Assembly: GCA_964016885.1 (NCBI GenBank)
Contig: OZ024747.1
Span: 9,030,783-9,094,782 of the forward strand
Length of the DNA: 64,000 bases
Origin: Eledone cirrhosa
Lineage: Eukaryota > Mollusca > Cephalopoda > Octopoda > Eledonidae
Direction of reading: 5' to 3'
Shown here: positions 55,725 through 64,000 of the stretch, in pieces
How the letters are laid out: every line of letters starts with the position of its first letter
Numbering within the stretch: the stretch's first letter is position 1
Made by a program: the position numbers and the translations under genes
Notes under the pieces: model-generated
What the model was told of the DNA's origin: nothing
Seen by the model: the letters and a program-made list of their open reading frames with translations, nothing else
Database searches by the model: none

Positions 55725-56062
55725 AATTGTGGATGTAGCATGGATGAATGGTTAACTTCACAATCATCAGGTTCCTGGTATCTTGGGCAAGTGTCATTAT
55801 TTACCATAGCCTTGGGTTGATCCAAGCCTTGTGAGTGAAATTGAGTAGACAGGAACTGATTGGAAGCCCATTAGATAAACTGTACCTATAATTTAAAGGG
55901 CCAGTCATGTCACACACAGTGTCACACTGAATCTTCATGAGGATTACATTAAAAGTATGTGTGTCTGTGAAATACTCAACCACTTACACATTAATTTAAT
56001 AAGTAGCTGGTTCTGTTGATTTAACAACTAGAACACTTATTGTTGTAGTCAATAGAGGAATT
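55725..56062 (+). mobile_element. tRNA-derived SINE (family 2), full length
   Basis: The head GTAGCATGGATGAATGGTTA and CATCAGGTTCCTGG is decayed. The body has CTTGGGCAAGTGTCATT, AAACTGTACCTATAATTTAA, CAGTGTCACACTGAATCTTC, then an ACTCAACCACTTACACATTA stretch and an end at AACACTTATTGTTGTAGTC. Confidence 0.85.
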
Positions 56063-56367
56063 TACATCTCTTTTCTCCAATGTCTTTTGTTATACTAAAC
56101 TAATTAGTGGCATACTCTCTCCACCCTGTCCCATCTGACACACAGGCAGGCACACACACATGTCTATCATCTTCTCATGTTACCTTTTACTGTCTCACCA
56201 CCCTGGCCTTACACAAAGCATCTTCTTTGATCCTTCTGCCTCCAGGGCATCACTCCATTACAATTTCCTCCTCTCCTATGAACATAGACATCAACATACA
56301 TATAATCAAATGAGCTAAATTTAGACTGCATTAATTCTAACCAGTATTAACACAAACAGACAAAGCC
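56063..56367. other. No gene seen
   Basis: CA/CT-rich mixed DNA; a short open frame has no domain. Confidence 0.5.
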
Positions 56368-56600
56368 TTAACCCTTACATTGCCATATTTCTAATGAAAG
56401 ATGCTGCCTATGATTTTCAATAAATTTTGAAAATAATCAAGAATTTGGAAGGATTTAATAATATAACTAACTTTATCATTATTGTGTTGGTGTTTGGAAG
56501 ATAACAAAGGTTCTTACATAATATGATGGAAGATTTTTACATAAACATAAATATTTAAAAATAAACAGCATTGTATCATAGAATCAGGAATGGTTTGGTA
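56368..56600 (+). mobile_element. MITE family 1, right end degenerate
   Basis: TTAACCCTTACATTGCCATA, TTTCTAATGAAAGATGCTGC and ATTTGGAAGGATTTAATAAT. The right end decays near TGGTTTGGTAAAAG. Confidence 0.82.
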
Positions 56601-56879
56601 AAAGCAGCCCAAGCATATGTCACATATCAAGTTGGCCCTTTGATATATTATCTAAGAAAGCAAAAACAGTCCACTGAGCATTGCCTGTATGATCAGTCTA
56701 GCAGTCTGTCTCTGAGTATCGGAGAGCCTGCAAAAAGTCATGAGAGTATACCACCCTTTAAAACAGAAACAAGAAGGTCTCATAGGGGTTATAAAAGGTC
56801 ATGTTCAGTGAGAAACTCCTCCCCTCCCTTGGTCAATACTGGGAGAAATTTCTATAACTTGCTCTTGTCCCCTTTTTGA
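56601..56879 (+). other. Uncertain open frame, about 90 codons outside the MITE
   Basis: The frame open from 56571 leaves the MITE and continues to a TGA at 56879. It is Ser/Arg/Lys-rich with no domain I recognise. It could be chance, a pseudogene piece or a small exon. Confidence 0.2.
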
Positions 56880-57289
56880 TTACGTTTTTAATGATACCTT
56901 CAGCTATTATTTGTGGTTTTGTTTATATCAACAGATATCACATGGTCAAAGACATTACAGCCATGACCATCCCATTTTTTTTTATGTTTCTTTCTTTTGT
57001 TTTTTGTCAGATGGAAGGGTAGGGTGTGATATGTGAGAGACTTGGATGAAATTCATAGCAGGATTGTTAGAATGTCAGACAAAATGCCTTGTATTTCTTA
57101 CAACTCTCTACATTTGCCTTTTGTCCTTTGAAGGAGGGAAGGTGGGGAGGGTTGATTAACAGCATCAGTCCAATGGTGGTGGATCAGAGGAATTGTTAGA
57201 GATTCTGGTGAGATGTCTTGCTGTGTTTCTTCCAACTCTCTACATTTTCAATCCAAGTCCTGGGGTGGTCTAATTAGGTGGGTTGACAT
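56880..57289. other. No gene; SINE-like relics
   Basis: CAGGATTGTTAGAATGTCAG near 57059 and GAGGAATTGTTAGAGATTCT near 57186 look like decayed OR-like SINE heads. Confidence 0.5.
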
Positions 57290-57430
57290 AATCTGTTACC
57301 TGGTTTAACACCACCTCCACCTAGGCCTTAGGTATCTTTAGTGGAGTCTGTCCTGTTGCAAGCATTCAAACAGGTCTAAAGATATCTACCTCCCCCTCCC
57401 CCTCACTAGTCCCAAAGGCCCTGAAAGGAT
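57290..57430 (+). repeat. Interspersed repeat family Y
   Basis: TACCTGGTTTAACACCACCT, GTATCTTTAGTGGAGTCTGT and TTGCAAGCATTCAAACAGG. Confidence 0.7.
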
Positions 57431-57695
57431 CATGGGCACTACCTTTCCCTCCCTGACTAAACAATAAAAAAAATAAGAGGTTGAGTAACAATACAAAGAC
57501 TTCCTTTCCTTGTTGGCCGTTTCTTTACTTTTTCCAGAGGAGTGAACTGATATGAACGCCTTTGTAAATTATAATTTTTAAATGTTTTTATTTGTCTATT
57601 TGTTTTTTAAGAATTCATGTTTTCTGAACTCTCAATTGCCTTCACTACCCATGTTCCACTCTTTGTTGACATTGCTAGTAATTCTCCTCAACACT
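57431..57695. other. No gene seen
   Basis: Mixed DNA preceding a large duplication. Confidence 0.5.
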
Positions 57696-58270
57696 ACTTC
57701 GACAAGTACAGTGAAGTCTACGCTTCACTGAAGAAGTCTAATAAGACTGAAACATGTCTGAAGTTGTCTCTCTTACTTGGCAAAAATGATTAAATAGTTA
57801 TTGAGCTGATGTTGTTTCTTCACCGCATAATTATTTTTAATTAGATTTTTTATGCTCACTACATTAAATATGTTAATACTAACTAACTTAACTATTGTTT
57901 TTCATGCAGATGGTCACTCTGAGTAAGTCACCTCAGTGATTTATTTTTTTAAATATGCAATTATTTTTTTTTCATATCTACTTGTGTGCAATATTGAACA
58001 TGTACTTGGTGATTCACTCATTGCTACTTCAGCAAGTACTGTGAAGTTTGAGAAGGTAGAATAAGACTGGAAAATGTCTGGAGTTGTCTCCCATGCTTGC
58101 CCAAATAATTAAAATATTAGTCACTGAGCTGATGTTGTCTTTTCCTCAACACAGAATTATTTCTAATTAGATTTATGATGTTCACTACATTTGATATGTT
58201 GACACTAACTTAACTATTGTTTTGTTTTTTTCATGCAGATAGCATGTCTGAGTAATTAACTTAACTGGTT
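57696..58270 (+). repeat. Tandem duplication, unit about 325 bp
   Basis: ACTTCGACAAGTACAGTGAA, GAAACATGTCTGAAGTTGTC, then TGAGCTGATGTTGTTTCTTC, TTTTCATGCAGATGGTC and CTGAGTAAGT recur in order about 325 bp downstream. The copies are diverged. Confidence 0.85.
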
Positions 58271-58304
58271 TACTGTATCATTCAGTTCATATTATTCTAT
58301 CAGA

Positions 58305-58332
58305 CAGACACACACACACACACACACACATT
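58305..58332. repeat. (CA)n microsatellite
   Basis: CA run. Confidence 0.95.
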
Positions 58333-58369
58333 GATTTTCATATTTACACAAATAGATGGATAAATTCTT

Positions 58370-58640
58370 ATGTTTATACATGAGAGGAGACTGAGGTGGT
58401 ATGGACATGTGATGCGCATGGAGGATGACCGATGGGTGAAGAAGTGCCAGGAAATGCCAGTTGAAGGAAGACGTGGTAGAGGTAGACCACGAAAAACATG
58501 GGCGGAGGTGGTGAGAACAGACCTCAGATCATTGAAGCTCACGGTGGAGATGACGAGGGACCGTGACGAGTGGAGAGATGCTGTGCTGAATAAGACCCGT
58601 CCCACCCTTGCAAGCAGGCAAAAGCGGACATAAAATGATG
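58370..58640 (+). pseudogene. LINE C-terminal end, intact short frame, ATG tail
   Basis: It reads RLRWYGHVMRMEDDRWVKKC, then EGRRGRGRPRKTWAEVV, then DRDEWRDAVLNK and a stop. An ATGATGATG tail follows. This is the typical C-terminus of a non-LTR polyprotein, open over about 87 codons, so this copy is comparatively young though strongly 5'-truncated. Confidence 0.88.
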
Positions 58641-59361
58641 ATGATGTTGACATGTATATATACATGCAGACGTGTTTATATATTATATATGTGTATACAC
58701 ACTTTTACACGTTCACATGTGTATATATGCATTCAGATGTGTATACATATTTACATATGTGTATACACACTTATACACATCATGCATTGTATCACATTGA
58801 TCTGTGCCATGTGTATATCACAGAGGCTCTGCACATATACATACATTCTGATATGTTCAAACACACATATGTATGTGTGTGTTTACGGTTGTTTGGGGAA
58901 AGTAGGTACAATGTAATTAGAAATACAAGAGCGAAAACTAGAGTTGAATAAAGTAAAACATAACAGGTTTACAGTTTTACCTTATATTTTATGTTATTTC
59001 AAAGATAGGACACCTTTTTCAAAAGGAAAGAAATGGAATTTCTTAAGAAATTGGGTCCGAGGATCTGTGTCATGCACAGACTGTGGTCACAATAGTCTGT
59101 TGGGTTAATGTAGCTCATACCTACTGTTTAGGATTGGGCTCATTCTATTGATGAGAATAGCCTCTATGATATGCAGATCTCTCATGTTTTGTTTGGTGGC
59201 CCTTATGGGGACTTTGATATCTTGAGTGTCACATTCTCACACGTGTTTTTTTTAACCGAAAAAGCATTTGTGTCACTGAAATCAACAGCAGCTGTGAGAT
59301 TAAACTTGTAACAGGTTGGTATCTCAACCAAGGGAAGTCTTGTTCTCTTAGTAGTCACTTA

Positions 59362-59401
<40 letters not shown>

Positions 59402-59602
59402 AAGAATCAAAGAACTGTTCAAAACATTTTTATGCTTACAACTGTTTCCTCCAAATCATCTGATGTTTTTACATTGAGCTACTTAACTTACTGGTAATAA
59501 GGTAGTAATATATTACTGCCTACCACTATTTAGGGTTTGTATAAAAATATATATAACTGCAAAAAGTTTTTGTATTTACATAACCATAAATAGTATAATT
59601 AA

Positions 59603-59645
<43 letters not shown>

Positions 59646-59864
59646 AGGTATGTTCAATAAGTAATGAGAAAATATCAGGAAAGCCATGAAGTAACATTCT
59701 AATTGTATGGTATTTAATGCCTCTCCTGGTATTAGTTGTATGCCTTCAAACATTTTAAGTTCTGTAGGTCTTTCTGGTCAAGACAGTAATTCTCCATTAT
59801 TAGAGCTTATATATTTGTCCTGTACTGCCTCATCATGAATTATATACATACATATATATATATA
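58641..59864. other. No gene seen; TA/CA microsatellites
   Basis: CA/TA-rich to 58900, then mixed DNA, with TA runs at 59366-59395 and 59606-59645. Open frames in the CA/TA part are artefacts. Confidence 0.55.
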
Positions 59865-59915
59865 TAACCCATGCTAGGGTGGAAAGTGGACGTTAAACGT
59901 TGATGATGATATACA
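59865..59915 (-). repeat. CATCATC-led repeat, 5' end only
   Basis: On the minus strand ATCATCATCAACGTTTAACG, then TCCACTTTCCACCCTAGC, then ATGGGTTA. Confidence 0.75.
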
Positions 59916-60079
59916 TGTGTGTGTGTATGTATTTGGAAGAAATGCATCTGAAATGATAGTAACACACTTGCCCTCACCAAAACTAAAAAGAAAGAAGCAT
60001 GGAAGTGCTATTATAAGCAGCAGGATCTTCTGGTATAGTCATTAAGATGCTGAAAGTATCTGGTAAGATGAGACATTCG

Positions 60080-61190
60080 CTAACTATGTGTAATACAGGA
60101 TGGTGCCATACCTAATAACTGGCTTAAAAGCAACATTGTCAATTGCTACAAGGGCAAAAGAGATGCACTTGACAGAGGAAACTATAGAGGCATCAAGTTG
60201 ATGGACTAGGACATGACAGTTACAGAAAGAGTTATTGCACAAGTAATTAGGGATAAGACGAGGTGCAGTTTGGCTTTGTGCCCAGCAAAGGTAGATCCTA
60301 GCTAAGAGTAAGTCCATCTAACTAGCATTTGTTGATCTGGGTTCCCTACTCCATAATCTGGTGGGATCTTATAAAACTAGGAATAGAGGAATGGCTTTTC
60401 AGCAATGAATATAGTGATGACTTCAGAGTGTATGTTGAGGTTCACCAGGGCTCTATCTTCAGACCCCCTCCTGTTTATTATTGTCCTCCCAGCCATAACA
60501 GAGGAGTCTAAAACTAACTGTTCATGTGAACTCCTATATGTAGATGATCTAGTCCTGAAAACTGAAACGGGCAGAACCAGAGAAGATCCAAACATGGAAG
60601 CAAAACCTAGAATCAAAAGGCCCCAGAGTCAACTTAGCAAAAAAAGAAAAGAAACAAACAAGGCTATGATTCCCTCATGAAAATGGCCTTGCTTGGTATG
60701 CAGGAAAGGTGTAGGCAGAAATTCTATGTACAAAATGCACGCTATGGGTACACAAGAGATAAAATGGCATCTCAGGCTGGCTAGCAAAGAATGTAGACTT
60801 TGTATGTTGCAGATAAATAGGAGCAGTAAGCAGCAATGGGGGCACAAAGGAAACAATGGCTCTCTAGAAGTAGTTGACATCTGCCATCTGGAGGACCAAA
60901 TTAACAGTGGGGGTAGGTGTTCTGAAACTATAGTAGTCAGAGTGAGGACCAGTTCAAAAATGTTCAGGGAGCTACTACCACTGCTGACTAATAAGTGTCT
61001 CTCCTTCAAAGTGAAAAGCAGATTGTATGATGCTTGTGTCCAAACAGCAATGCTGGATGGAGGTGAGGCTTGGGCTTTGTGTGAAGAAGATCTACGAAGA
61101 TTGGAAAGAAATGAGGTGAGCATGCTTTGATAGATCTGTAACAATAGTATATATATGAGCAATAAAGCATTAATAAGAGAAACATGAGAA
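60080..61190 (+). pseudogene. LINE pol remnant, RT to C-terminus (third lineage)
   Basis: Frame-broken readings in order are NCYKGKRDALDRGNYRGIKL, then VTERVIAQVIRDKTRC. EVHQGSIF...PPVYY follows (block B/C region), then ELLYVDDLVLKTE, an RT YVDD box that is preserved. CRKGVGRNS (a Cys-motif linker), FRELLPLLTNKCLSFKVKSR and DLRRLERNEVSML complete it. Many frameshifts show it is inactive. Confidence 0.88.
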
Positions 61191-61589
61191 GAGTGATCAG
61201 ATGTAACAACGAAGACATACACCACATCAATGAAGTATGGAGTCATGTGAGTGACTGGATAGTTATGACTGTCCTTGCCTACAGTACATCTCCTTCCCTG
61301 TGCTCTTATGAACAAAGAAACTACAGAAGTGGTGGTATTTCACTATCACAAACATACATCTTATGTTGACTCTCATGAGGAATGGTGTGATGTCTGTTCA
61401 TGTTTCCAAGATTTTCTCAACCTGACTCACACTTGAAAAGAAAAAAAGAAAAATTGAAAAGATTAAAAATGACTACAATAGATCATTACCATATTTGGCA
61501 TTAAGGCATTACCATATTTGGAAGTATAAAGTACTGATCAACAGAGTGGATTGGCAGAATTGTTAGGTGTGGTCATGATGTCTTGGGTG
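61191..61589. other. No gene seen
   Basis: Mixed DNA with a SINE-head relic GAGTGGATTGGCAGAATTGT at 61545. Confidence 0.5.
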
Positions 61590-61642
61590 GTAGACTTCAT
61601 TCATCACCAATTTTAATGTCACCACTTAGCTTTTGAGTGCCT
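61590..61642 (+). repeat. Family Y, interrupted by MITE
   Basis: CACCAATTTTAATGTCACCA and CTTTTGAGTGCCTTTAA stop exactly at the TTAA of the MITE on the right. Confidence 0.65.
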
Positions 61643-61858
61643 TTAACCCTTTAGTTAACAACCCCAGCCAAAACCAGTTTTGGTTCTATGAAATAAATCC
61701 ACCCATTTTAAAGGTTTTAAATGTAAATTAAAATCTTCCAACATAATTTTATATAAGAACCCTACATTAAGTTATTATCTTAGTAATGAAATAATTAATA
61801 ATTTTAGTAAATCCCTCAAAATTCTTCATGATTTAATCAAAATAGAGTGTATTTCATT
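61643..61858 (-). mobile_element. MITE family 1, right-truncated
   Basis: TTAACCCTTTAGTTAACAAC, CCAAAACCAGTTTTGGTTCT, CAACATAATTTTATATAAG and AATCCCTCAAAATTCTTC. The right terminus is missing. Confidence 0.82.
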
Positions 61859-61959
61859 GCTTTTATTGTTGTAGTTGTTATTGTTGTTAGTGTTATATTT
61901 TGTTGGTGTATTGCTCCGGCTGTTTGCTAAGTTCAAAGGGACATTTTTGTTGCTGCTAT
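61859..61959. other. (GTT)n-rich spacer
   Basis: Degenerate TTGTTGTTA run; no gene. Confidence 0.6.
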
Positions 61960-62095
61960 TCTTCTTCTTTGCCCACTTATTCCTGAGAGGGTTGTGGGGG
62001 TCAGAGTCCTCAAACACTCCTGCCAGTGGGTCCTGTCAGAAGCAACTATTTCCATCTGATCCAGCTGGATCCCCAAGTGAGACCAGCCGAGCTCA
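61960..62095 (-). mobile_element. RTE-like LINE 3' tail
   Basis: On the minus strand ATCCAGCTGGATCAGATGGA, then AGTTGCTTCTGACAGGACCC, then AATAAGTGGGCAAAGAAG, as at 8690 and 50920. Confidence 0.8.
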
Positions 62096-62315
62096 ATTAC
62101 ATTTTTTGAGGTTGGTATTCAGAATTATACTTATCAGTGATAAATGCTATTTTTGGTATTCAGAATTATAATTATCAGTGATAAATGCTATTTAGCTGTT
62201 CTCTTCACTGATGGAGCAATTTTAACTATTCTTACTCGTGGATGCAGTGGTGGGATATTTTTGTTGTTTGCCCCCCCAACACATGTGAAGCAAACAAGTG
62301 CAGTAATGATAATAA
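62096..62315. other. No gene; 50-bp direct duplication
   Basis: TTGGTATTCAGAATTATA plus TTATCAGTGATAAATGCTAT occurs twice in tandem at 62112-62192. Confidence 0.75.
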
Positions 62316-62397
62316 TAATTGTTTCTACTTTAGGCACAAGGTCAGCAATTACCCCTTGTACTTTATTTTATCGACCCCGTAAGGATGAAAGGCAAAT
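62316..62397 (-). mobile_element. OR-like SINE, young, truncated within body
   Basis: On the minus strand TTTGCCTTTCATCCTTACGG, then CGATAAAATAAAGTAC, a short deletion, and TGACCTTGTGCCTAAAG. The break is 3' of the T-arm. Confidence 0.85.
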
Positions 62398-62439
62398 GTT
62401 AATAATAATAGTAACAACAATCGGGTAACTATGGAGAAT

Positions 62440-62700
62440 AAGCCATGTAGATGTGGTACCGATTGTGGTTGGTGCACTGGGAGGAGTTAATAGAAGGTTT
62501 AGGAAGCTAGGAACTACCATCAAGACAGGATTGTTGCAGAAGACAGCCTTGCTGGGAAAAACAAGGATTCTAAGGAGGGTGTTGGGAAGTTGAGGGAGAA
62601 GGAATGACCCAAAGGACCTTTAGCCATTGACTATGGCTCGCTCTTTTGGGATAGTGTTGGTATGACATCTGCCAGAGCAAAAGTGTTACGAGTAATGATA
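62440..62700 (+). pseudogene. LINE C-terminal fragment (fourth type)
   Basis: It reads VVPIVVGALGGVNRRFRKLG, then TGLLQKTALLGKTRILRRVL and a stop. The GALG...LQK.ALLG.ARILR.VL pattern is a known C-terminal signature of some invertebrate non-LTR elements. The frame is open over about 50 codons. Confidence 0.8.
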
Positions 62701-63182
62701 ACAACAACAACAATTAAGAGCCTAATTAGGCTGAGTTTGATTTGAACTGTTATTTGTTTATGTTTTTATTTTTTAAAGAAATTATTATATTTTATCATAT
62801 TACATATAATTTTTCATTGTTGGTATTTCTCAGCTTTTTGTTCATGTTATTTATCTGATAATCTCTGTCAAAATGTTTGTAACATTCTTGATATTCAAAG
62901 ATCCTTAATAATAATAATGATATTTAAAACAAAAACAAAAAAAAACAACTAAAAAAAACATCTAAAAATTGATTGTGGAAAGGCTTAATTATTTCAAAGC
63001 CAGTTTTCTAGACTGATATTAAACTGTTACATGAAGTCTAGAGGTTTCTGTTATTTTAACTTTTTATTTTTTTCTGTTATTTTTCAGAATATAAAAAACT
63101 GTAACTTCACACCGTTAAATAAATGAATAAATAATGAAAAAAAAAAAAAAAATTGGTGGTTGTTCAATAAAAGAATCAACAT
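62701..63182. other. No gene seen
   Basis: AT-rich with an A-run near 63136. Confidence 0.5.
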
Positions 63183-63420
63183 TTAACCCTTTTGGAACCA
63201 ACCCAACCAAAACTGGCTCTGGTTCTATGAAACCAAATCAACCATTTTAAAACTGTTCCTATTTCAATTGAAATCTTTCTTCATAAATTTATATAAGAAT
63301 CATTGGTTACAAATATTATCCTAATAGTGAATTAATAATGTTTGTAATTCCCTCAAAATTTTTCATTAATTGATTGAAATACAGCATATGTCATTAGAAA
63401 TATGGTAACGAAAGGGTTAA
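63183..63420 (-). mobile_element. MITE family 1, complete reference copy (238 bp)
   Basis: TTAACCCTTTTGGAACCAAC at one end and TATGGTAACGAAAGGGTTAA at the other. Both terminal TTAA are intact. No open frame. Confidence 0.9.
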
Positions 63421-63594
63421 TATATATCTATATCGTCGTTTTTATATCCACTTGGAATGGGTTGAACAGGACTAGTTGAGGCAATGTTTTATGGTCATGT
63501 TCTCCCTTGATGCGAACCTTTTAATTCACGTCTTACAACACACAGGGATATGATGTGCCTATTCTAAAAACTGGAAAACATATGGTTTGACTGC
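63421..63594. other. No gene seen
   Basis: Short mixed interval. Confidence 0.5.
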
Positions 63595-63740
63595 CATGTA
63601 CCCATAACATAATCTCAGGGAGATTCAGCTTGACACAGTGTGTGACAAGGCTGACCTTTTGAATTACAGGTACAGTCCATCCAACGGGCTTTCATACAGT
63701 TTCTGACTACACAATTTCATTCACAAGATATGGATCAACC

Positions 63741-63748
<8 letters not shown>
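63595..63748 (-). mobile_element. tRNA-derived SINE (family 2), body part
   Basis: On the minus strand AAGGTTGATCCATATCTTGT, then GACTGTACCTGTAATTCAAA, TCAGCCTTGTCACACACTGT and GCTGAATCTCCCTGAG. Confidence 0.82.
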
Positions 63749-63772
<24 letters not shown>

Positions 63773-63812
63773 TTTACGTCCGCTCTTCCCTGCTCGCAAG
63801 GGTGGGACACTT
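63745..63812 (-). mobile_element. LINE 3' end with (ATG)n tail
   Basis: On the minus strand CCCTTGCGAGCAGGGAAGAG and GGACGTAAAATGATGATG match the end of the 58370-58640 LINE. Confidence 0.8.
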
Positions 63813-63826
63813 CAACTATGGTGAGA

Positions 63827-63964
63827 AGATCCATCTGCTGCCAACACCCTTCCAACGGAGGGCTGGGGATGCCGTGGCTGACGATGCGCAAACACGCGCT
63901 CAGGCTGCGGCATCTCTACGTATTCCTCACCGGACAACCGGTGTGGGCCCCATTCGTGAGGTAA
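63827..63964 (+). pseudogene. GC-rich LINE C-terminal fragment at window edge
   Basis: The frame reads SNGGLGMPWLTMRKHALRLR, then LYVFLTGQPVWAPFVR and TAA. GGLGMP...RL.ALR is typical of the post-RT region of several non-LTR elements. It is much more GC-rich than the rest of the window. Confidence 0.6.
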
Positions 63965-64000
63965 GCCTTCCCACGACTCGTCTCACTGACCGAACTGCAG

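Noticed and set aside
59642..59840. Possible mariner end (CAAGGTATGTTCAATAAGTA) next to a TA run
   Set aside because: No matching inverted end could be found within the following few hundred bases.

Overview
The window reads as cephalopod nuclear DNA, most likely octopus. The basis is the combination of two intronless C2H2 zinc-finger genes, many tRNA-derived SINEs resembling the octopus OR/OK type, RTE- and CR1-like LINE remnants, CATCATCATC-led interspersed repeats, long (TA)n/(TATG)n microsatellites and AT-rich background. Species is not determined. There is no sign of bacterial or viral organisation: no operons, no ribosome binding sites and no CRISPR array.

Only two convincing protein-coding genes are present, both on the + strand and each in one uninterrupted coding exon. 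The first (16390-17604, 404 aa) has a Gln-rich N-terminus, a Cys-rich segment and six C2H2 fingers. The second (39207-40697, 496 aa) has nine C2H2 fingers followed by a long Asn/Thr/Ala/Pro-rich tail. Both have an in-frame stop just upstream of the chosen ATG. Both are probably nuclear DNA-binding transcription regulators. No KRAB, BTB or other named effector domain is visible.

Everything else is intergenic or intronic and dominated by mobile elements. 1-9 kb holds LINE remnants, SINEs and microsatellites. 9-16 kb is mostly unassigned AT-rich DNA with scattered LINE, SINE and MITE pieces. 18-24 kb has hAT, SINE and a long TATA-type microsatellite. 24.9-25.4 kb is a 55-bp minisatellite. 25.8-38.4 kb carries several families of TTAA-flanked MITEs, some nested. 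44.5-47.1 kb is a 2.6-kb minisatellite with a 99-bp trimeric higher-order repeat. 48-51 kb has hAT elements, one inside a LINE. 52-55.3 kb is a head-to-tail cluster of about 13 SINE copies. 58-64 kb is again LINE remnants and MITEs.

The most interesting signals are: the alternating two-finger recognition-helix pattern and Cys-rich module of the first zinc-finger protein; the repeated 5' truncation of young SINEs at the tRNA T-arm; the nested TTAA MITEs; two near-perfect palindromes (43351-43475 and 54863-54944); and two unclassified interspersed repeat families, called X and Y here. All family assignments come from reading motifs by eye. No database search was run.
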